The position numbers and the translations under genes are program-made. The notes beneath the pieces are model-generated. The model had not been told where the DNA came from and made no database searches. It saw nothing but the letters and a program-made list of their open reading frames with translations. DNA of 33,596 bases from an uncultured Saprospiraceae bacterium (lineage in GTDB: Bacteria; Bacteroidota; Bacteroidia; Chitinophagales; Saprospiraceae): the NCBI GenBank assembly GCA_937997635.1, contig CALLFA010000118.1, positions 1-33,596 of the forward strand, in the 5' to 3' direction. Shown in pieces: positions 8,583-15,240 of this stretch; positions within the stretch are counted from its first letter, which is position 1; every line of letters begins with the position of its first letter.

Positions 8583-8599
8583 GGAGATTTTATTAAGAA

Positions 8600-8631
8600 A
8601 AAGAGACTGCCTGGTACAAGACAGTCTCTTT
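8600..8631. terminator. Bidirectional terminator hairpin
   Basis: AAAGAGACTG (8600-8609) pairs perfectly with CAGTCTCTTT (8622-8631) around a 12-nt loop. It lies between the 3' ends of the serine hydrolase (+) and the S74-domain gene (-). The A-rich left flank and T-containing right arm suit termination in both directions. Confidence 0.75.
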
Positions 8632-8659
8632 ATATGTTGAGAGATTAAGGGGACGAAAA

Positions 8660-10009
8660 TTATTTTTTATCAATCTTTTTTGTCAGAGAGGCCACTTGTT
8701 TTTGAAGGTCATTGATAAGTTCTTGTTGGTCTTGAATAGCGCCTACCAATACTGGGATCATTGAAGAATACTCAATGCCTAAGTAATCTGTTCCATCCTC
8801 TTCTATGGACGTAATTTGATTGACAACATTAGGAAGAACTTCCTTAACTTCTTGAGCAATTAATCCTAAGGTATAAGAATTATCCTCTTGTGAGTTGAAT
8901 TGATATTTTGTTGGTCTTAGTTTTAGTACCTTGTCTAGCTGATTTTCAATCGTAGTGATGTTTTTCTTTAGCCTTACATCGGAGTTGTTCGTATACACAC
9001 CATTAGAAGAGTTGAACGTTCCCCTCAAAACAGGATTTATAGCATCAAGAGAATTTTCATCGTAGTAAAGTCTCAAATCTCCACCGCTAGTTGTTCGAGT
9101 GTATAGTGTCCAACTATCTCTATTGTTTGTGTTTTCAATATTCAATCCAAAACTGGATCCAAGATCAGGACTACCAGAACCGTGGTCAACAGAAAGAGTG
9201 TATTCGGGGGTAACATCTAATACACCTACTCTATCATCATCACCATCAACTATCAGCAGTGCCTGTCCGTTGAAACCTAAGTCCATTCTTGGGTTTGCAT
9301 TTCCTGGATTACATGCAATTTGGAATCTATTAGCTGGCACGTCTTGATTTGTAAAAAACAATCGAACAAAATCTGTACTGCCCTGCTCAACAAGTCTCAA
9401 TGTCGGGGAAGTCGAATTAGAATTATGAACGACTCTTAATCTGGCAGTGCCTCCGCCTCCGCTACCAAGACTTGAAGGGCCAAAAGTGCTCGAATCTCCA
9501 CCAAACATAGTTAGATAATTATCACCACCTGGTGCTGAAATTTCCATGTAAGAAGGTATTGCGGTTCCACCTTGTTGTGCAAAATATCTAAGATAACCGT
9601 TTAAAATTCCACCAGCATTAGCCTCAAAATTGATGTTTGCAACATTTCCCCCTTCAACATCAAATGTCATTATTGGGTCTTCAGTATGACGGTTAATCTT
9701 AATGTCGGATTCAAAAGTTGATCTTCTTGCGTCACCGTCGACTGATAATATATTTGTGCCAGTCGTACCAGTGCTAGAATAAAATAAATTGAAATCAGCA
9801 TTATTTGTTCCGTCGCGCGCAGCAAGTGTCCATATACCGTCATTTTTATTTGCAAAATTTAATCTTGCGAAACCGTCAGAATCTTCTGTCAATAATAAAT
9901 GTGGATTAACACCATTAGAGACATGTTGGATTTCCGTTTGTTGTGTGATGCCTTGTTGTAACCCAACAAAAAGGCATATAAATAGAATTAAGTGTTTGGA
10001 AGTACTCAT
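8660..10009 (-). CDS. Secreted protein with C-terminal S74 intramolecular chaperone domain
   Basis: The frame is open to 10060, but the ATG at 10009 gives a proper signal peptide (MSTSKHLILFICLFVG, cleavage near GITQ), so I use it (449 aa). Residues about 25-330 are Gly/Asn/Asp/Ser-rich and predicted beta, resembling tail-fibre-like or beta-helix shafts. Residues about 343-449 are an intramolecular chaperone/peptidase S74 domain: the SDVRLKKNI motif supplies the Ser343-Lys348 dyad used for self-cleavage. It is followed by LGLIAQEV and a C-terminal coiled coil (about 417-449). In phage tailspikes this domain trimerises the shaft and then cuts itself off. Here the gene is chromosomal, with a Sec signal and no phage neighbours. 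A trimeric surface fibre is a reasonable inference. The LuxR-type gene lies just upstream on the same strand. Confidence 0.88.
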   Translation of the reverse strand: MSTSKHLILFICLFVGLQQGITQQTEIQHVSNGVNPHLLLTEDSDGFARLNFANKNDGIWTLAARDGTNNADFNLFYSSTGTTGTNILSVDGDARRSTFESDIKINRHTEDPIMTFDVEGGNVANINFEANAGGILNGYLRYFAQQGGTAIPSYMEISAPGGDNYLTMFGGDSSTFGPSSLGSGGGGTARLRVVHNSNSTSPTLRLVEQGSTDFVRLFFTNQDVPANRFQIACNPGNANPRMDLGFNGQALLIVDGDDDRVGVLDVTPEYTLSVDHGSGSPDLGSSFGLNIENTNNRDSWTLYTRTTSGGDLRLYYDENSLDAINPVLRGTFNSSNGVYTNNSDVRLKKNITTIENQLDKVLKLRPTKYQFNSQEDNSYTLGLIAQEVKEVLPNVVNQITSIEEDGTDYLGIEYSSMIPVLVGAIQDQQELINDLQKQVASLTKKIDKK

Positions 10010-10038
10010 GTTTGTATGATTTATTATGTTTATGAATG

Positions 10039-10060
10039 ATGACCATAGCTGTATGGTCAT
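10039..10060 (-). other. Stem-loop in the leader of the S74-domain gene
   Basis: ATGACCAT (10039-10046) and ATGGTCAT (10053-10060) are perfect inverted repeats around AGCTGT, about 30 bases before the chosen start at 10009. This may be a weak terminator of the LuxR-type gene, a leader structure or an operator. No T run follows. Confidence 0.4.
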
Positions 10061-10104
10061 TAATTACAATTGCTTTGGAGTTGATGTTTGAATGTTTATA
10101 ATGA

Positions 10105-10317
10105 CTATGCTGCTATTTTTAACAAGCCTAATTCAAAAGCCCTTCGGATCATTCCCGCTGTGTTTTTAACCACTAATTTTTGTAATAATGTTTTTCGATA
10201 GGTAATCACTGTATGGTAACTGATGTATAAACGTTCAGCTATTTCGTGCATAGTGGCCTCTTGAGAGATCAAGATCAGGACCTGCATTTCTCTAGGAGTT
10301 AAGGGTTTGGAAGTCAT
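10105..10317 (-). CDS. Stand-alone LuxR-type helix-turn-helix regulator
   Basis: A 70-residue protein that is almost nothing but a LuxR/GerE DNA-binding domain. It opens with LTPREMQVLILIS, the usual start of this domain, and continues through the recognition helix region (ISYHTVITYRKTLLQKL) to AFELGLL. There is no receiver, PAS or ligand domain, so activity would depend on dosage or a partner protein. The family norm is 200 residues or more, but single-domain members are known. It is divergent from the ECF sigma gene (253 bases between starts, with a 14-bp palindrome at 10409-10422) and lies 95 bases upstream of the S74-domain gene. It could regulate either or itself; that link is inferred from position only. 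Confidence 0.88.
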   Translation of the reverse strand: MTSKPLTPREMQVLILISQEATMHEIAERLYISYHTVITYRKTLLQKLVVKNTAGMIRRAFELGLLKIAA

Positions 10318-10408
10318 TGTTTATTGTTTTGGAAGTTTTCAACTAATTGGCTTACACTTATATTGATCCACTTAGTTTCTAAATTCCACAAAATGATTGA
10401 AAAAAAAT

Positions 10409-10422
10409 GAAAATTAATTTTC
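10409..10422. promoter_or_regulatory. 14-bp perfect palindrome between divergent regulators
   Basis: GAAAATTAATTTTC is a perfect palindrome in the shared upstream region of the LuxR-type gene and the ECF sigma gene. Its position suits an operator for a dimeric regulator. AT-rich palindromes also arise by chance, so support is only positional. No TAnnTTTG element was found in this 252-base gap. Confidence 0.3.
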
Positions 10423-10569
10423 GTATCCTGTCATGTTAAGTGTTTTTGACTCTATTGGTAGCTTATTAACTATGAAGACATTTTTTTATAAATTATAGGA
10501 TAAGACTCCTGTAGGTGTTTCCACATTTTACTTAAATTAGACTTGGATAACTCCTTGTTTGTGAATGTA

Positions 10570-11121
10570 ATGGATAATACTGATGGTCAATTTCTTAAAC
10601 TCTATAAAGAGTCTGGTCAGTCTAGTCACATCGGTGTGTTGTTTAAAAAGTATTCGCATACGATCCTCGGTTTATGCCTTCATTATTTGAAAGACAGTAC
10701 TAAAGCGGAAGATGCTGTAATGGATATCTTTGAATTTGTCCTTCAAAATGTAAATAAATATGAGATTGATTCATTCAAACCTTGGTTGATGTCAGTGACT
10801 AGAAATCATTGTTTGAAAAAATTGACTCGAAGTATAAAGAAAGAAAGAGAAGTGTTTGATAAAAACATTGAAATTTTAGCTCTAGAAAATATGGAATCTG
10901 TTGTCGAAACGGATCATACAAATGAGAATATGCTGAATAAACTAGAGTTAGCGCTTGATGATCTGAAACCCCATCATAGAGAGTGTATTACGCTGTTTTA
11001 TCTCAACAGTTATTCTTATGAAGAGATATCAAGCATTTCTGGGTATAGTATCAAAGAGGTCAAAAGCTATATTCAAAATGGAAAACTAAACTTGAAAAAG
11101 AGTTTAAGTAACGCAAACTAG
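10570..11121 (+). CDS. ECF-type RNA polymerase sigma factor
   Basis: A sigma-70 family extracytoplasmic-function factor of 183 residues from the ATG at 10570. The frame extends nine codons upstream to a TTG at 10543, but I prefer the ATG. Region 2 spans about residues 20-90 (LFKKYSHTILGLCLHYL onward, then FKPWLMSVTRNHCL, the usual end of region 2). Region 4 spans about 128-180, with an HTH around YSYEEISSISGYS. It would recruit RNA polymerase to an unknown regulon. Only nine bases separate it from the membrane TPR gene, and the TPR-CHAT protease gene follows, so all three probably form one operon. Such factors are usually held inactive by the product of the next gene, which here is a membrane protein. 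Confidence 0.92.
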   Translation: MDNTDGQFLKLYKESGQSSHIGVLFKKYSHTILGLCLHYLKDSTKAEDAVMDIFEFVLQNVNKYEIDSFKPWLMSVTRNHCLKKLTRSIKKEREVFDKNIEILALENMESVVETDHTNENMLNKLELALDDLKPHHRECITLFYLNSYSYEEISSISGYSIKEVKSYIQNGKLNLKKSLSNAN

Positions 11122-11130
11122 GTATCCAAA

Positions 11131-11889
11131 ATGGTAATAACACGACAAGATTATATAGATTTTAGTACTGGTTCGATGAACGAAGAAAGGCGTCTTCTTA
11201 TCGAACAATATCTTTCAGACAACCCTTTGGAAAAGAAGGCCTTAGAAGCTGTTGTCGCTCATAAGGATTCAGGAAATGTTGACGCTATACTCCAACGGAT
11301 TGATGATAAGATTGATCAAAAAATCGATTCGCGTACTCGTGTCATTGAGGCACCTAAACAGATGGATAAAGGACGAATCATTCCTATTAAATTATTGATG
11401 ACAGCGGCTTCAATCGCAGCGATAGGTGTTTTGCTGTTCTTCATGTTCCCTTCTACGTCACAGTCTAGCTATTCATTTGACGCGTATTTTGATCGTTATC
11501 CAGACGTACTAACGAATAATGTAAGAGGTGCAACGTCAGGGATTAATGTTGTCAATATCCACAAAGGTATGGAAGCTTACAATAATGGAGACTTTAGTAC
11601 AGCCTCAACTTTATTAAGTTCTGTCAAAGAAGGGAAAGAATCACATGATCTCACACAATTTTATTCCGCTATAGCTTACCTCGGGAGTGGAGATCCTACA
11701 AGTTGCAAGGAAATACTAAGGCAAATGTCAACAAAGACATTCCCGTATTCAGATGGTATTCAATGGTACTTGGCAATCAGTTATATTGAACTAGGTGAAA
11801 TTGACGAAGCCAAGGTGTTGTTAGAAGGAATTATACATTCCGACCATTATAAAAAGCAGCAAGCGCAAGAGTTATTGGCTGTTTTATAG
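11131..11889 (+). CDS. Single-pass membrane protein with TPR-like domain, candidate anti-sigma factor
   Basis: A 252-residue protein. Residues 1-85 are predicted cytoplasmic, helical and charged, starting with YIDFSTGSMNEERRLLIEQY, a pattern seen at the N-terminus of Bacteroidota anti-sigma-like proteins. No zinc-binding HxxxCxxC motif is present. One membrane helix lies at about 86-107. Residues 110-252 would be periplasmic and include TPR-like helix pairs (MEAYNNGDFSTASTLL; YLAISYIELGEIDEAKVLL). Position directly after an ECF sigma gene, with a nine-base gap, suggests the cytoplasmic part holds the sigma factor. The periplasmic TPRs could meet the TPRs of the CHAT protein encoded next. The anti-sigma role is inference from order and topology; I see no family-level proof. 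Confidence 0.82.
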   Translation: MVITRQDYIDFSTGSMNEERRLLIEQYLSDNPLEKKALEAVVAHKDSGNVDAILQRIDDKIDQKIDSRTRVIEAPKQMDKGRIIPIKLLMTAASIAAIGVLLFFMFPSTSQSSYSFDAYFDRYPDVLTNNVRGATSGINVVNIHKGMEAYNNGDFSTASTLLSSVKEGKESHDLTQFYSAIAYLGSGDPTSCKEILRQMSTKTFPYSDGIQWYLAISYIELGEIDEAKVLLEGIIHSDHYKKQQAQELLAVL

Positions 11890-12012
11890 ACATTATGAGA
11901 CGTCATCGACTCCAATAAATATTAAAGACGGTTAGAATTTTATTTTAAATATGATTAGAAAAGATTAAATTAAAGTAAAGGCTTAATGAAATAAATAACA
12001 AATAACTTCCAC

Positions 12013-15000
12013 ATGCTTAGGTATACACGACTTCTGTTGCTATTTTTTACAGTAACTCTTCCATTTAATATAACTGCTCAGATCGATCATGTCAAGTGGC
12101 TAGATTCTTTGTATTGGGACGGTAAATACGATACTCTTTTGGAGTACGCAGCTAAAGAGCTAAAGTCTTCAGATTTAGAAGACTACCAACGAATAGGTAT
12201 GCTGTACTATACGTCATTAACAAAGTACAGGCGTAATGATTTTACTGGTTCCAGTCAAGTGATTAATGATATTTATGAGGAGATGTCCTCACTTGATCCA
12301 GAGCAAGATATACATGCACAATTGATGATTGATATCTGTCAACGGATTGGAGATTTTGGTTTCATAACTCGGGATTATGAAAAAGGAGTAAAAGCAATGG
12401 ATTTTGGAATATCGCTTGCTCAGGAATATCTACCAAAGGATCATTGGCGAGCAATTAAATTATTGCACAAAAATGGTGCTGTGCTTCGTGTAAAAGGTGA
12501 TTTACCTAAATCTAAGCAAAACCTTGATTTGGCATTAAATTATTTGGACTCTCTTACGGATAGGAATAGGGAATACATAACGCCTACTATAAAATCAGAA
12601 ATAGCTGCATGGCACGACGATAATCACAAACCCAAGTATGCGATTCAAATGTATGAGGAATTGTTGCAACAGGCGGAAGTAGATAGCAATTATAGACGCA
12701 TAAATATCTATAATAATAACATAGGTATTGCATATGAAAAGCTAGGTGATTTTGGTAAAGCAATTCATTACATGCAAAATAGCATTGAGGCAATAAGTAA
12801 AATTTATACAGAGACAAGTCCAAAATTACTTTCCGCTTATCACAATCTCACAAAATTATATATCGAATTAGATGACTGGGAAAATGCTGATAAATATTGG
12901 GATTTAACTGAAGAGCTCATATATAAAGCTCTTGGTGATGATGAACAAACTTCTTGGTTGGCAATTCTCGAAATGACAAAAGGTAAGGCTTATTTATATA
13001 GAAAGGATTATCAACAAGCTATTGCTCATTTTACAGCCGTGGAGGCTATATATGATGATGTAGGATTAGTTGAAGGCAATGATTTTTCTATAGCTATGAA
13101 CTTGAATGGTTTTGCTTACAGCATGATTGAAGAATATGATAAAGGCATTCATTATTTAAACAAATCAATTGGCATTAGAAATAAGATGGGCCTTAAAAGC
13201 GACTACTTAATTGCCAAATCACAATTGTATTTGCACAAAATTTATCAAGAAAAAAATCAATTTGACCTTGCATCAGAGTTCCTAAATGATGCATTTGAAA
13301 CAATTAGTGTTGATATAAATAATGCGTTAGATATTAAATCTGCGCCGATTCCAAATGAACTAATCCCTTTTTTTACTTATACATTAAATAGTATTTCATA
13401 CAGTATTGATGTTGGGGAAGATATGATATCACAGGGAGAAACAGTTGTTGCAAGCTCTGAAGAATTGGTCCGCCAATTAAGATTTTCCATCGATGATTAT
13501 GAAAGTAAAGCTAACCTGCATGGTGTATTAGAGCCATTGAATGCTGCCATTTCACATTTCTATTTAAAGTCTTTTGAATTTACAAGCAACCAGAAATATC
13601 TTGCATCTCTATTTGAAATTCAAGAAAAAGCAAATAATACATTTCTGTATCAGCACTTAGCTGAAAATAAAATGATCAAACACGATGTCCCTTTATCTGT
13701 CATCGAAGAAAAAAATAAATATACTGCTGAATTAAACGAACAAAAACAAAAAGTCCACGGCTTAAAATTAAGTGGCAACGTAGATTCTGAAAACTACATC
13801 CAATCTATTGAAGAGCTAAATAATAGAAGCAATCGACTGTTTGATAAATTTGAAGACATCAAAAAAAATTATCCTCAGTATTATGAGTTGGTATACAATT
13901 ATCCTATTGTCTCTCTAGAAGAAACCCAATTAAATTTAGAAAACGACGAATTTATTTTGCAGTATTTTATATCAAACGAAAATGTCTATTGTTTGCTTAT
14001 AGGTGCAGAGAAAGTAGTACCACATAAAGTAGGAGATCAAAAATCCGTAGCTGATGATCTGACATCATTAATCGAATGTGTAGTTTCAAAGAATGATTGT
14101 GCTTTATTGCAACAAAAATTATATCAGAAATTAATTGGAAATCTTCAGTTGCAAAAAGGATCTGTCCTTCATTTAGTGCCAGGCTCGATTTTTGGAAATT
14201 TGCCTTTCGAAATCTTGCAAGATGAAAACAATAACTATCTCTTAGAAAAGTATCAATTTAATTACCAATTTTCATCTACGTTAAAGTTACTTAAAGATGA
14301 CCGTCGCAAACGCAACCGTAATATTTTAGCAATGGCTCCTGTATTTGAAGAGGATGAAAAGATGGAAATGGATGCGCCATTATTTGCCAGTCTGACACGT
14401 TCAAATGGCCAGCTCTTTTTACCATTTTCTAAAAAAGAAGTTAGCAGTATAGAAGGTATTTTCAATACGACAGCGATTACAAACAGCGCAGCCACCGTCA
14501 CTTCATTTTTAGAGCAAGCACCAAAGGCATCAATCATTCATTTAGCGACACATGGAATAGTCAATAATAAAAACCCAAACCAATCACTGTTGCTTTTTAG
14601 TTCTACAGACAGCATTCAATCAGCACAAGCCTTATATGCAAATGAGATAGTCAATCTGGATTTGAGTGCAGACTTAGTGACACTAAGCGCTTGCAATACA
14701 GGTACTGGAAAGATTCAGGCAGGTGAGGGTGTTTCTAGTTTAGGCCGTGCTTTTGCCTATGCAGGGTGTCCCAATCAGGTCATTTCATTGTGGGCAGTTA
14801 ACGATTATTCTACCACTGAGTTGATGTCTCAATTTTATAAGAATTTGAAAGCGGGTATGACAAAACCCCAAGCTATTCAGGATGCAAAACTCCATTATTT
14901 AAAATCCTCACCCCAAGCTTTACGACATCCTTATTATTGGGCAGGATTCGTCTACTATGGCAATGATCTTCCAATTGGTAAAGGTGGGCAGTTTTCTAAT

Positions 15001-15078
15001 TATGCCATTATAGCTTTTTTACTTTTAGGTGTTTTGTTTTTATTGTGGAGGTTGATACGCAGAATTATTTTGACTTGA
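12013..15078 (+). CDS. TPR-CHAT cysteine protease, periplasmic and membrane-anchored
   Basis: A 1021-residue protein. A signal peptide covers residues 1-22 (cleavage near NITAQ). About 30-430 are tetratricopeptide-type helix repeats (for example YIELDDWENADKYWDLTEE and YLYRKDYQQAIAHFTAVE). A helical linker follows, and about 640-985 is a CHAT domain, the caspase-like fold found with TPRs. The catalytic pair is visible: His847 in LATHG and Cys894 in LSACNTG, followed by GEGVSSLGRAF and ISLWAVND as in other CHAT proteins. A single hydrophobic segment at about 998-1012 is followed by basic RLIRRI. With the signal peptide, this puts repeats and protease in the periplasm and the short tail in the cytoplasm. 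It is probably transcribed with the sigma and membrane TPR genes, although the 123-base gap before it could hold a second promoter. Its last codons lie inside an intergenic repeat. Confidence 0.92.
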   Translation: MLRYTRLLLLFFTVTLPFNITAQIDHVKWLDSLYWDGKYDTLLEYAAKELKSSDLEDYQRIGMLYYTSLTKYRRNDFTGSSQVINDIYEEMSSLDPEQDIHAQLMIDICQRIGDFGFITRDYEKGVKAMDFGISLAQEYLPKDHWRAIKLLHKNGAVLRVKGDLPKSKQNLDLALNYLDSLTDRNREYITPTIKSEIAAWHDDNHKPKYAIQMYEELLQQAEVDSNYRRINIYNNNIGIAYEKLGDFGKAIHYMQNSIEAISKIYTETSPKLLSAYHNLTKLYIELDDWENADKYWDLTEELIYKALGDDEQTSWLAILEMTKGKAYLYRKDYQQAIAHFTAVEAIYDDVGLVEGNDFSIAMNLNGFAYSMIEEYDKGIHYLNKSIGIRNKMGLKSDYLIAKSQLYLHKIYQEKNQFDLASEFLNDAFETISVDINNALDIKSAPIPNELIPFFTYTLNSISYSIDVGEDMISQGETVVASSEELVRQLRFSIDDYESKANLHGVLEPLNAAISHFYLKSFEFTSNQKYLASLFEIQEKANNTFLYQHLAENKMIKHDVPLSVIEEKNKYTAELNEQKQKVHGLKLSGNVDSENYIQSIEELNNRSNRLFDKFEDIKKNYPQYYELVYNYPIVSLEETQLNLENDEFILQYFISNENVYCLLIGAEKVVPHKVGDQKSVADDLTSLIECVVSKNDCALLQQKLYQKLIGNLQLQKGSVLHLVPGSIFGNLPFEILQDENNNYLLEKYQFNYQFSSTLKLLKDDRRKRNRNILAMAPVFEEDEKMEMDAPLFASLTRSNGQLFLPFSKKEVSSIEGIFNTTAITNSAATVTSFLEQAPKASIIHLATHGIVNNKNPNQSLLLFSSTDSIQSAQALYANEIVNLDLSADLVTLSACNTGTGKIQAGEGVSSLGRAFAYAGCPNQVISLWAVNDYSTTELMSQFYKNLKAGMTKPQAIQDAKLHYLKSSPQALRHPYYWAGFVYYGNDLPIGKGGQFSNYAIIAFLLLGVLFLLWRLIRRIILT

Positions 15079-15233
15079 TTTGCTGAGACGAGACGCCTAT
15101 AGCGGCGAAGACTAGATGAACTTGCACTTTATTCTTGCACTTGTTATTTTGACTTGATTTGCTGAGGCGAGACGCCTACAGCGACGAAGCCAAATGAGCT
15201 TGCACTTGAAACTTGCACTTGCCCTTGCACTTG
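15065..15233. repeat. Tandem intergenic repeat, two ~80-bp units
   Basis: A 46-base block at 15065-15110 recurs at 15144-15189 with three mismatches. Each copy is followed by CTTGCACTT iterations (15121, 15134, 15199, 15212 and 15224), so the whole is a tandem pair of units spaced 79 bases. Copy 2 contains a small perfect hairpin, AGGCG-AGA-CGCCT (15165-15177); in copy 1 it has one mismatch. The first copy contains the TGA stop of the CHAT gene. Part of the reverse complement (CTTCGTCGCTG) is shared with the element at 3423-3520. Confidence 0.75.
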
Positions 15234-15240
15234 TATCACA

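Noticed and set aside
10543..10569. TTG at 10543 as the start of the sigma factor
   Set aside because: The in-frame ATG at 10570 is a better start codon and the nine extra residues add nothing to region 2.
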